Source of the DNA: Ruminococcaceae bacterium UBA5905
GTDB taxonomy: Bacteria; Bacillota; Clostridia; Oscillospirales; Acutalibacteraceae
DNA: 22,383 nucleotides
Reading direction: 5' to 3'
NCBI GenBank assembly: GCA_002431285.1
Contig: DJEF01000021.1
Span: 10,570-32,952, forward strand
Shown here: positions 8,555 to 16,387 of the stretch, in pieces
Position numbering within the stretch: position 1 is the stretch's first letter
Layout of the letters: the number at the start of each line of letters is the position of its first letter
Made by a program: the position numbers and the translations under genes
Notes under the pieces: generated by a model
What the model was told of the DNA's origin: nothing
The model's database searches: none
What the model saw: only the letters and a program-made list of their open reading frames with translations

Positions 8555-9900
8555 CCTATATCACGCCAAACGACAGCAATATCACCGCAAAGACCGACAT
8601 CGCCCGCATCATGCAGGCGGTGCAGATCGCCTGCGAAACCGGCATCCGCGCCGTAAAAATACCGAAGTATAATGCCCGCACCGGCGGCTGCGTATGGGAG
8701 CTGGAGGATTCCATCCGGTTGCCCGACGAGTTTACCTTATTGTTGGAGGACTGCCATATCCGGATGGCGGACGGCACCTTCTGCAACGCCATCTGCAATG
8801 AGCGGTGCTATGACCCGCACACCCCGGAGACGGTACAGCACGGCATCGCCGTCATCGGCATCGGCCGCCCGATTCTGGACGGCGGGCACTATAACGGCTA
8901 TTCGGAGCATTCCCGGGAGCTGCCGAAGCCGCTGCACCACAATTGCACCATCGTGCTGAGCAATGTGGAGGATTTCACCGTCGAAAACCTCCGCATTCAG
9001 AATCACCGCTATTGGGGGATGTGCTTCCTCTACTGCGCCCACGGGAGCATCCGCAATATTGATTTTCAGGCGGATCTCTCCTGCGCGGACGATGCCGGGG
9101 GACATACCTTCGACCGTCTGCCGCCGGATTATGAGCACGTGTATCTGCAAAACAGCGACGGCATCGACCTGCGCATGGGCTGCCACGATATTCTGATCGA
9201 GAATATCCGGGGCTTCACGGTAGACGACACCGTGGCGCTGACCGCCCTGCGCGGCCCGACGGAGCTGGCGCACAAGGCGCCCGGGGCATCCGACGATATC
9301 CACGATATTGTGATCCGCAATATCCAGTCCTATACCTTCTGCTGGACAGGGCAGGTACGGCTGCTGGCCAAAAGCGGCTGCCGGATCTATGCCGTTTCCA
9401 TTGATACGGTGGTGAATACCATCGACGAGAGCCTGCCCTACCGGGGCGGCTGCTCGGTGATGCTGGGAGACTGCGGGTATATCCGGGAGCGGGACATCCG
9501 CATGGGGGAACTGTTCAATATCCGGATCACCAATGTCCATTCCCGTGCCATCCGCGCCATCCGTCTGACAGGGCCGATGAGTTATGTGTCTATTGATAAG
9601 GTGTATGCCTATGCGGGGGTGAAAGCCCTCATCCACGCGGATGCGGAAACGGAGCTGAAAAACGTCCGCATCGCGGAGCTGTACGGCGGCGAAACCGCCG
9701 ATCTGGATGCAGTGATCAATTTCAGCGGTCCGGTAAAGGGAGCGGTGCAGATCTCCGATGTGTATTGCGAAAAGGCGCGGTATCTGCTGCGCCATTGCGG
9801 CCCGGCGGATGTGCAGCTTCGTGAGGTGCATTCCGCGACGGAGGCGATTACCGACGAGCCCCGGCAATATCGGTTCTGGTGGGCGGACGAACAGGCGTGA
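8551..9900 (+). CDS. GH28-like right-handed beta-helix protein (putative pectin-related glycosidase)
   Basis: A 449-residue cytosolic protein, translationally coupled to the GH78 gene through an ATGA overlap. It has repeated short strands of a right-handed parallel beta-helix (CTIVLSNVEDFTVENLRI, IHDIVIRNI, ELKNVRIAEL). It keeps the first two acidic signatures of the polygalacturonase (GH28) superfamily: NSDGID at 201-206 and a DD pair at 225-226. The GHG and RIK motifs that follow in classical polygalacturonases are not seen. It may therefore be a divergent glycosidase or act by a modified mechanism. Being intracellular and beside a rhamnosidase, it plausibly acts on short uronic acid/rhamnose oligosaccharides. 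Fold assignment is good; activity is inferred. Confidence 0.75.
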   Translation: MTYITPNDSNITAKTDIARIMQAVQIACETGIRAVKIPKYNARTGGCVWELEDSIRLPDEFTLLLEDCHIRMADGTFCNAICNERCYDPHTPETVQHGIAVIGIGRPILDGGHYNGYSEHSRELPKPLHHNCTIVLSNVEDFTVENLRIQNHRYWGMCFLYCAHGSIRNIDFQADLSCADDAGGHTFDRLPPDYEHVYLQNSDGIDLRMGCHDILIENIRGFTVDDTVALTALRGPTELAHKAPGASDDIHDIVIRNIQSYTFCWTGQVRLLAKSGCRIYAVSIDTVVNTIDESLPYRGGCSVMLGDCGYIRERDIRMGELFNIRITNVHSRAIRAIRLTGPMSYVSIDKVYAYAGVKALIHADAETELKNVRIAELYGGETADLDAVINFSGPVKGAVQISDVYCEKARYLLRHCGPADVQLREVHSATEAITDEPRQYRFWWADEQA

Positions 9901-9958
9901 CAAGCAAGCCGATCCACGGAAATACCCGTCGCTGCCACGAAAGCATCCACACAGACCG

Positions 9959-10000
9959 AATGCCGCCGCCCTGCTCAACGGACAGGGCGGCGGCATTTTG
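9959..10000. terminator. Strong hairpin terminator between the convergent operons
   Basis: A perfect 15-base stem (9959-9973 with 9983-9997, 9-base loop) runs into TTTTG on the plus strand. It lies 58 bases after the GH28-like stop and 13 bases beyond the convergent SGNH gene end. It is a good terminator for the plus-strand operon. For the minus strand the sequence after the stem has few Ts, so there it may mainly protect the 3' end. Confidence 0.75.
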
Positions 10001-10010
10001 CATGCGGTGT

Positions 10011-10676
10011 CTACTGCTTCTTCAGCAGCGGCTCGATGACCGACCAGAACCGGTCGGCAATGGCCAGCATCCCCGCATCGTTCGGGTGATTAAAGTCCCC
10101 GTGGGTATCCGCCCGGCTGCGAATATCCTCCAGATGCACAAAAACATCCCCGTGCCTGGCGGCAACGGCCTCCTTCTCGGCATCCAGCACCGGGCGCACA
10201 TAAAAGCCCTGTGCGATCACAAACCGGGTATCCCCCCTATCCAGCGTCTGCCGCAGCTCCTCCACTGCCCGGCCGAAGGATTTCGTATGGCTCGGCTGTT
10301 CGTCGTAGGCGGGGTCCACATTGGCGCCGAAAAAGAAGAGCGCAATATCCGGCCGGAACGCAGCCACATCCGCATAGGCCTCAGCCGGTTCCATCTGCAT
10401 GAAATTCCGCTCATACTCCGCCACCTGCAAAATGCGTATGGCCGCGCCGGGACACACACGGGCAATACGGGCGCCGAGGATATGCACATAATCCTTTTCC
10501 ACCGAGGACGCCGCCATGCCGCAATCCCGATACCAGCCGATATCCGGCTTGATTCCATGCTTGGTGATGGAGTTTCCGACGAACAGTATGCGCGGGCCGT
10601 CCCCAGCAGCCACCTCAAAATAGCAGCCGTTGTTCTGGCTCTCCGCCGGGACGATGTTTTCCTGAAAACGATCCAT
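10011..10676 (-). CDS. Small cytosolic SGNH/GDSL-type hydrolase (putative carbohydrate esterase)
   Basis: A 221-residue protein with the SGNH-hydrolase layout. Block I is ILFVGNSITKHG (nucleophile Ser36; GNS instead of GDS). FFGANVD stands in the position of the block III Gly/Asn, and the C-terminal GDFNHPNDAGM gives the Asp194-x-x-His197 pair. Such enzymes often remove acetyl groups from sugars. There is no signal peptide. I start at the ATG at 10676 because GGAGAGG lies directly before it; an upstream in-frame ATG (10691) would overlap that site. It is the last gene of the araC-GH3-GH28 operon, 58 bases after the preceding gene. A role in deacetylating pectin-derived oligosaccharides is inference. 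Confidence 0.82.
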   Translation of the reverse strand: MDRFQENIVPAESQNNGCYFEVAAGDGPRILFVGNSITKHGIKPDIGWYRDCGMAASSVEKDYVHILGARIARVCPGAAIRILQVAEYERNFMQMEPAEAYADVAAFRPDIALFFFGANVDPAYDEQPSHTKSFGRAVEELRQTLDRGDTRFVIAQGFYVRPVLDAEKEAVAARHGDVFVHLEDIRSRADTHGDFNHPNDAGMLAIADRFWSVIEPLLKKQ

Positions 10677-10734
10677 GAATTTCCTCTCCATTTCTGTTGA
10701 AAATGCGGGATTGCTCCCATTGGATGCCGCAGAC

Positions 10735-12249
10735 TTATCGAATGGTCACGTCCTCCGCGTGGATAAAAACAGGATCAAACGCGGAGAAATCCGTCTGTCT
10801 CACGCCGTTTATCCGAATGTTCTCAAAGGAAAATCCCCGGCACGGCACATCCTCGCTGACGGATTCGATGACGATCTGCGGCGCATAGTCGATATCCTCG
10901 GCGGTGACCGTAATGTCCCGGAAGATGACGTCATGAATCTTCCCCAGCTTTTTCGGAAGTTCCCGCCGCAGGGTCGGCCCCTTGAGGCGTATGCGGTACG
11001 GACGGTTTGAGCAGGCGACCAGCATGGTGGCCATGGGCTTGCCGTCCCCCGTGTACGGCTGGCTGTCGGCGGTTTGCAATTCCTGACACTGGGTATGCCG
11101 CTGCAGCTCCACCCGCATATTCTCAAACCGTATATCGTGCATATCCGCATATCCGCCGTTGGACAGGCTGAAAGCGGAGCTCAGGCTGTGAATCAGATCA
11201 CAATTCCGAAAGCGGATCTGTCGATACTCGACGCCGCAGGCCTCGATGCCGACCTCGCAGTTTTTACTCCAGCCGCACCATAAAACGCAGTTATCCACCG
11301 TGATATTTTCCACCGGCCGATCATAGTCATAGATGGCTTTCAGCGAGATCACATCGTCAAAGGAGCGGATAAAGCAATTCCGGATGGTGATATCCGAGGA
11401 ATTCACCACGTCGATGCCGTCCGTGTTGTAGCGCCAGTGTCCGACGATCTTCACATTGTCCACGGTCACGTTGCGGCAATTGAACAGGGAGAGCACAAAG
11501 GTGGAAGAATTGACCAGAATCAGGTCAGACACGTCCACGTTCCGGGCGTTGTACAGGCGAAACGTGCCTTTGGTATACGGCTCGTAACAATTTTCCGTGA
11601 GCCGTTCCTCGCAGCTGTTGTCGATCACTCCGCCGCCAAAGATCCGCACGTTTTCCGCGCCGGTGGTGAACAGAGAGCCGAAGACGAGCGCCTCCTTGTC
11701 CACATACACGGTGTCCCCGTCTTTCAGCGGGATGAGCATGGGGAAATGAATGCCGGGCCCGAAATAATGGGTGGCGCTGCGGGCCTCGGGATATTCCCGA
11801 TACGGATTGAAGAAAATATGCAGCACGGTGTGGGTGCCGTCCAGCTCCAACACATAGCTGCCAAACTCTTCCAGCGTCAACACGATCTCCCCGTCGGCGC
11901 AATGGGGAACCACGTGCTTGGAAAGCGGACGGATCGTAGCCTCGGCAAACGGCTGACGACTCCGGATGCGGAGCGTCACCGGCTCATCCCCATAGAAGGT
12001 GATATAGGCCGAGGACTCGCTCTGCGCAAAGGGGCGCTGTTTCCCCGACCACGGGCGGTTAAAGGGAAAAGCGGATACGCGGCATTCCCGCACCTGGCAG
12101 TCCTCTCCGTTGACGGTGACGGTGAAATTATCATTGAGCAGCTTGAACACCGTGTCCTCCGTATCGGAGGCATACATACCGAATTCGGTTCTGCCGAATG
12201 CGACGAACAGACCGTCGCTGACGGTTGGAATTTTAGGGAGCACCAGCAT
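10735..12249 (-). CDS. GH28-superfamily beta-helix glycosidase with N-terminal beta domain
   Basis: A 504-residue cytosolic protein. Residues about 1-150 form a beta-rich N-terminal domain (TVTVNGEDCQV, SAYITFYGDEPVTLRI, YVLELDGTHTVLHIFFNP) and about 180-500 a right-handed beta-helix. The helix carries NTDGID (275-280) and FDDVISLK (297-304), the first two acidic signatures of GH28 polygalacturonase-like enzymes. Downstream, CGWSKNCEVGIEA takes the place where classical members have GHG. This points to a non-polygalacturonase branch of the clan; a dextranase-like (GH49) relation is possible given the extra N-terminal domain. The start at 12249 is fixed by AAAGGAG upstream; the frame stays open further upstream without sense. 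It is the third gene of the operon, 46 bases after GH3. The exact substrate cannot be read. Confidence 0.82.
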   Translation of the reverse strand: MLVLPKIPTVSDGLFVAFGRTEFGMYASDTEDTVFKLLNDNFTVTVNGEDCQVRECRVSAFPFNRPWSGKQRPFAQSESSAYITFYGDEPVTLRIRSRQPFAEATIRPLSKHVVPHCADGEIVLTLEEFGSYVLELDGTHTVLHIFFNPYREYPEARSATHYFGPGIHFPMLIPLKDGDTVYVDKEALVFGSLFTTGAENVRIFGGGVIDNSCEERLTENCYEPYTKGTFRLYNARNVDVSDLILVNSSTFVLSLFNCRNVTVDNVKIVGHWRYNTDGIDVVNSSDITIRNCFIRSFDDVISLKAIYDYDRPVENITVDNCVLWCGWSKNCEVGIEACGVEYRQIRFRNCDLIHSLSSAFSLSNGGYADMHDIRFENMRVELQRHTQCQELQTADSQPYTGDGKPMATMLVACSNRPYRIRLKGPTLRRELPKKLGKIHDVIFRDITVTAEDIDYAPQIVIESVSEDVPCRGFSFENIRINGVRQTDFSAFDPVFIHAEDVTIR

Positions 12250-12295
12250 GGCGTTATCTCCTTTGCAGGTTCTTATGGTAAAAAACGATTTGCTG

Positions 12296-14485
12296 TCAGA
12301 AGGTGATGTGCAGCGGCGTGCCCTCGGCGGCATTGCCGGACAAGAACACCTCATAGTCCCCCGGCTCGTTGCCCCACGTGCCGTCAAAGTGGGGGTAGTC
12401 GAACCGCTCCCTAGGCAGGGTGAACCGCACCTCTTTTTCCTCTCCCGGCTCCAGCCGGACCCGCGCAAAGGCCTTCAATTCCCGGATCGGGCGGGTGGTC
12501 TCGGCGCAGAGCCGATGGGTATACAACTGGACGACCTCCGTGCCGGCGCGGGAACCGGTGTTTTTCACCGTGACCGCACAGCGCAGCTGCCCATCCTCAA
12601 ACACACAGCGCTGCCCGGAATAGGTAAAGGCGGTATACGACAGACCGTAGCCGAAAGGAAACAGCGGCGTATAGGGACAGTCCTTGTATTTGGATGTCCA
12701 GTTGGTATCGTCCGCCGGGCGGCCGGTGGGCACGTGATTATAGTAATAAGGCAGTGACCCGGAGTTACGGGGAAAGCTCATGGTCAGCCGGCCGCCGGGA
12801 TTTTCGATGCCATACAGCAGGTCGCAGAGCGCCGGGCCTGCCTCGGTGCCGGGATGCCACGCCACCAGCAGCGCATCGGAGTTTGCAACGGCATCGCCAA
12901 TGGCCATAGGGCGGCCGGTGAACAGCAGTGTGATCACCCGTTTTCCGGCCTTGTGCAGCCATGCGAGCAGGGCGTCCTGCTCCCCGGACAGAGAGATATT
13001 GCTCCGGGAATTGGCCTCGCCCGATTCGCACAGCTGCTCGCCGACGCAGGCAATCACCGTGTCGCATCCGACCGTGACCCGCTCCAGCTCGGCTCGATCC
13101 AGTGCATACTGTCGGTCAAAGCAGGGTGCATAAACGAAATCCGCCCGCCGCCGGGTCAACTCCTCCACCAGCGTGGTCACGGTGGCGGCGTCGGCGCTGA
13201 TCTGTCCGGCGGTCCCCAGCATATCGAAAGCGCTGTCGGCGAAAAAGCCTACCACCGCGATCCTCTGCCCCGCTGCCAGCGGCAGAGCGCCCTCGTTTTT
13301 CAGCAGCACCGCCGATTCCGCCGCCGCCCGTTTGGCCAGCGCCCGGTGGGCGTCACCGAGAGCGCAGCTTTCCTCCGGCTCCTCCGCATAGGGGCGATCG
13401 AACAGCCCCACGGCGGCTTTCAGCCGCAGGATGCGCCGCACCGCCCGGTCGATGTCCTCCATGCGGATCGTGCCGGTTTCCAGCAGCTCCTCCAGATGGC
13501 GGGTGTAAAACTCCGTCCCCATGTCCATATCCACGCCGGCTGTCAGCGCCTTGGCGGCGGCATCCGCCGGGTCCCTGGCTGTGCCGTGGGCGATGCATTC
13601 CTCGATGCCGTGGGCGTCGCTGATGACCGCTCCGTCAAACCGCCATTGCTCCCGCAGCACCGTTTGCAGCAGATAGGGATTCATGGTGCAGGGCAGCCCG
13701 TTGAGATCGTTAAAAGCGGCCATGACGGTGGCGCAGCCCGCCTCCACCGCCGCCCGGAAAGGCGGCAGGTATACCTCATGCAGCCGGTTGAGACTCATAT
13801 CGGTGGTGTTATAGTCCCGGCCGCCCTCGCAGGCGCCGTAAGCGGCGAAATGCTTGGCGCAGGCGGCGATGCTGTCCGGCGCGTCCAGTGCATCGCCCTG
13901 AAATCCCCGCACCTTTTCCGCGGCGAAAACGGAGGTCAGATACGGGTCCTCACCGGCACCCTCCGCCACCCGCCCCCAGCGGGGGTCCCGGGACACGTCC
14001 ATCATGGGCGCAAAGGTCCAGCGCACATTGTCCTCCGCGGCTTCCCGGGCAGCCGCCCGGGCGGTCGCCCGGAACAGCGCCGGATCAAAGGAGCAGGCCT
14101 CCCCCAGCGGAATGGGGAAAACCGTCCGGTGCCCGTGGACCACATCCATGCTGAAGATCAGCGGGATCCCCAGCCGGCTCTCCTCCACGGCAATCTTTTG
14201 CAAACGGTTGGCCTTTTTGCGGTCATTGATGCCGATAAAGGAGCCGATGCGCCCCTGCCGGATCATGTCCTCCCGTCCGTCCAGCAATGAGTTTTCCAAG
14301 ATGGCGGCGTATTCCTCCTCGGTGATCCTGCCGCTCTCCCGCATCTGCCGGGCGTCCTCGGCGGAGATGGTGAAACCGCCCACGGGGGAGGGCCCCACCT
14401 GATACAGCTGACCGATCTTTTCCTCCACGGTCATCTCCTGCAACAGAGCTTCGATTTTCGCCTCACTTGGGGGATTTAAGCGCAT
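12296..14485 (-). CDS. Glycoside hydrolase family 3 (beta-glucosidase/BglX-like)
   Basis: A 729-residue retaining glycosidase. The N-terminal TIM barrel includes MDVVHGHRTVFPIPLG, KHFAAYG (211-217) and the nucleophile motif VISDAHG (Asp290). The alpha/beta sandwich domain contains ESGEANSRS, where Glu490 matches the usual acid/base position of BglX-type enzymes. A C-terminal fibronectin III-like domain (about 635-720) completes the usual three-domain layout. It lacks a signal peptide, unlike periplasmic BglX, so it should act in the cytosol on imported oligosaccharides. The family includes beta-glucosidases, beta-xylosidases and others, and specificity cannot be assigned here. AAGGA precedes the ATG. 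The start overlaps the 3' end of the araC-type gene by 23 bases, so the two are co-transcribed and probably coupled. Confidence 0.93.
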   Translation of the reverse strand: MRLNPPSEAKIEALLQEMTVEEKIGQLYQVGPSPVGGFTISAEDARQMRESGRITEEEYAAILENSLLDGREDMIRQGRIGSFIGINDRKKANRLQKIAVEESRLGIPLIFSMDVVHGHRTVFPIPLGEACSFDPALFRATARAAAREAAEDNVRWTFAPMMDVSRDPRWGRVAEGAGEDPYLTSVFAAEKVRGFQGDALDAPDSIAACAKHFAAYGACEGGRDYNTTDMSLNRLHEVYLPPFRAAVEAGCATVMAAFNDLNGLPCTMNPYLLQTVLREQWRFDGAVISDAHGIEECIAHGTARDPADAAAKALTAGVDMDMGTEFYTRHLEELLETGTIRMEDIDRAVRRILRLKAAVGLFDRPYAEEPEESCALGDAHRALAKRAAAESAVLLKNEGALPLAAGQRIAVVGFFADSAFDMLGTAGQISADAATVTTLVEELTRRRADFVYAPCFDRQYALDRAELERVTVGCDTVIACVGEQLCESGEANSRSNISLSGEQDALLAWLHKAGKRVITLLFTGRPMAIGDAVANSDALLVAWHPGTEAGPALCDLLYGIENPGGRLTMSFPRNSGSLPYYYNHVPTGRPADDTNWTSKYKDCPYTPLFPFGYGLSYTAFTYSGQRCVFEDGQLRCAVTVKNTGSRAGTEVVQLYTHRLCAETTRPIRELKAFARVRLEPGEEKEVRFTLPRERFDYPHFDGTWGNEPGDYEVFLSGNAAEGTPLHITF

Positions 14486-15401
14486 GATTCATCCTTCTTT
14501 CGTTGATCTTACGGGTTTCCTTCCACGGCACCTGATTCATGGACAGCACCTCCAGATTCATCTGCTGGTTCTTGTATTCCCGGGGCGACAGGCCGGTGCA
14601 GTGCTTGAACACCCGGCTGAAATACAGCTGATCCTGGAATCCGACCATCTCGGCGATATCGGAGATCTTCAGATCGGAGCACATGAGCGCCTTCGCCTTG
14701 TCGATGCGCAGGCTGGTCAGAAACCGGTTGATGCTGACCCCGGTCTGCTGGCGGAACAGCCGTCGCAGCCAGCTGACGCTGATATTCAGCGAGGCGGCAT
14801 AGCGCTCGGCGTCGAAAGGCTCGTTGAAGTGTTTGTTGAAATACGCGATGGTGTCGCTGACCTCCTTGGACATATTGACCTTCTTCAGGCTCAGCTGGTA
14901 GACCCCTCGGGAGAAATAATAGAGCAGCTCCTTGAATTGCAGATTGATGATCTCCACATAGTTGGGAGATTTCCGCTGCAGCTCGGAGATGATCCCGTCG
15001 AACAGGCGGGTGTAGTTTTTCGATTCCCGCACGGCGTAATGCTTTTTATCGTTCAGCCCCAGATGGGCCAGCCATTCCTCCACCTCGCTGCCGGTGAAAT
15101 GAAGCCAGTAGATGTCCGGATTGTCTTTCAGATAATAGGTGTAAAACTGCGGCTCGTGGGGACGGTAAAACACAACGGTATTTTCCTCGCAGACAAATTC
15201 CTGCTCGCCCACCGTATAATACAGCTTGCCGCTCTTGACAAACAGAACCTGGTAATCCCGCCGTCCGTAGGGCCGGATGGTGGAGAATTCGTTCAGCTTC
15301 AGCAGCGCATGATGCCCGGCGCTGGTGACGAACAGCGATTCCGTGTTGTTGGGTAGGTCTACCTCGCTGTTGGCGTAAAAAGCACTGTTGATGATCAGCA
15401 C
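14463..15401 (-). CDS. AraC-family transcriptional regulator
   Basis: A 312-residue regulator. The N-terminal half is a cupin-like sugar-sensing domain (YQVLFVKSGKLYYTVG, NTVVFYRPHEPQFYTYY). The C-terminal about 100 residues hold two helix-turn-helix units typical of AraC/XylS (SVSWLRRLFRQQTG and ISDIAEMVGFQDQLYFSRVFK, ending GLSPREYK). I choose the GTG at 15401, 9 bases after AAAGGCG. A GTG at 15410 directly abuts that site, and the frame open further upstream to 15560 would run through the promoter. It is the first gene of the operon that includes GH3, GH28-like and SGNH genes and overlaps GH3 by 23 bases. It is the likely local regulator, responding to a pectin- or rhamnose-derived sugar; that is inference from position. 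Confidence 0.9.
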   Translation of the reverse strand: MLIINSAFYANSEVDLPNNTESLFVTSAGHHALLKLNEFSTIRPYGRRDYQVLFVKSGKLYYTVGEQEFVCEENTVVFYRPHEPQFYTYYLKDNPDIYWLHFTGSEVEEWLAHLGLNDKKHYAVRESKNYTRLFDGIISELQRKSPNYVEIINLQFKELLYYFSRGVYQLSLKKVNMSKEVSDTIAYFNKHFNEPFDAERYAASLNISVSWLRRLFRQQTGVSINRFLTSLRIDKAKALMCSDLKISDIAEMVGFQDQLYFSRVFKHCTGLSPREYKNQQMNLEVLSMNQVPWKETRKINERRMNHALKSPK

Positions 15402-15453
15402 GATCGACACCGCCTTTCGGTTTGTCTCAGAGCTTCGTCTGTGGAATGAGTTG

Positions 15454-15482
15454 ATTATAGTGGCGCAAGCGCAATTTGTCAA
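15454..15482 (-). promoter_or_regulatory. Perfect sigma-A promoter of the araC-GH3-GH28-SGNH operon
   Basis: Read on the minus strand: TTGACA (15482-15477), exactly 17 bases, TATAAT (15459-15454), both hexamers at full consensus. The spacer contains GCGCTTGCGC (15473-15464), two GCGC arms around TT, placed as a repressor operator would be. The predicted start near 15447 gives a leader of about 45 bases. Confidence 0.9.
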
Positions 15483-15653
15483 TATTTTTTCTGCGGCGTT
15501 CTTTTCACCGGCGGCGCAGCCGAGACGCAACACATGAGAAAATATTGGTTTTGTTCTCAAAGATGCGCAAATTCACCGGATGTTTATTGTGAAATCCGCT
15601 GTATAAACATCCGTGTGTTTAATCAGACGGTTTTCAAGGTGCAGTTTTCCGTG

Positions 15654-15679
15654 TGCCATTTTATCCATAAAAAATGGCA
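15654..15679. repeat. Inverted repeat TGCCATTTT-N8-AAAATGGCA
   Basis: A perfect 9-base inverted repeat with an 8-base A/T-rich centre, between the araC promoter and promoter P2. It has no T-run of terminator type, so a dimeric repressor or activator operator is more likely. It ends 12 bases before the conserved box of P2. Confidence 0.5.
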
Positions 15680-15690
15680 ACTCGGGTATA

Positions 15691-15726
15691 TCGTGTATAT
15701 ACATTTGTCCTCCACGCTGGTACACT
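15691..15726 (+). promoter_or_regulatory. Promoter P2 of the dockerin/SGNH gene
   Basis: An extended -10 TGGTACACT (15718-15726) is preceded, in the -35 region, by CGTGTATATAC (15692-15702) containing the palindrome GTATATAC. Aligned without gaps to P1 (6250-6285), I count 24 of 36 identical bases. A further GTATAT lies at 15686-15691. The ATG is 80 bases downstream. Activity is inferred from the match. Confidence 0.5.
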
Positions 15727-15805
15727 TTTGTATAGAATCTCGGGCGCAAAACGGAAAAATTTTGTCTGTATATCTTCACAGCACACGAGGGAGGAACGAT
15801 GGAAT

Positions 15806-16387
15806 ATGAGAAAAACACTGAGTAAGCATCTGCCGAAAAGGATCCGGAGCGCTTTGCTGGCGTTGGCGGTCCTCGCAACGGCAATGCTGCCGGCAGCGGC
15901 GGCCACAGCGGAGGACTTCACCGACACATTCGATGTGTATTACAGCGCCGATATGCGGACGGTGACACCCACGGCGGAGGCGCTGTCCGGCCACTGGAAT
16001 CTGAGCAGCGACGGCACCCGGCTGGTACGGAATACCACCGACAGCAACTGGGCATCCTACGGCCCCAATATGGCGCTGCTGTATCTGAAAAAAACCTATG
16101 AGAATTTTGAGCTGACCACCACCTTCTCCCGCCCCAACGGTGAGAATTTGCAGACCTATTTCGGCATCGGCGCCCAGAAAGCGCAGGCATGGAGCGAGGA
16201 TGCCAATTCCTTTGTGTTCGGATTCCATCAGTCCGGCGGACTGATGTGGGGCAAGACCGGCGGCTGGATCACGGGCGGCGGGCAGACGCCCGCGGACAAG
16301 ATCAGCGGGTATGCCACTGAGGGCCCGCACACCCTGCGCCTGCGGGTGCTGGATAAGGTATACACCGCCTGGGTGGACGACGTTTAG
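15806..16387 (+). CDS. 5' open frame of the interrupted gene: signal peptide and most of lectin-like module A
   Basis: If the TAG is obeyed, a 193-residue secreted protein is made: signal peptide (basic N-terminus, ALLALAVLATAMLPAAAATA core) and module A up to the strand normally ending in IDGY. It would lack the last two strands (the GGYIYFAAN-like segment), so the module would probably not fold correctly. This frame and the next together form the gene described in the spanning entry. Confidence 0.6.
   Translation: MRKTLSKHLPKRIRSALLALAVLATAMLPAAAATAEDFTDTFDVYYSADMRTVTPTAEALSGHWNLSSDGTRLVRNTTDSNWASYGPNMALLYLKKTYENFELTTTFSRPNGENLQTYFGIGAQKAQAWSEDANSFVFGFHQSGGLMWGKTGGWITGGGQTPADKISGYATEGPHTLRLRVLDKVYTAWVDDV

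Noticed and set aside
16385..16387. Genome-wide TAG recoding or pyrrolysine use
   Set aside because: TAG ends the histidine kinase gene and the small SGNH gene at the natural family ends, and the interrupted protein is not a methylamine methyltransferase.
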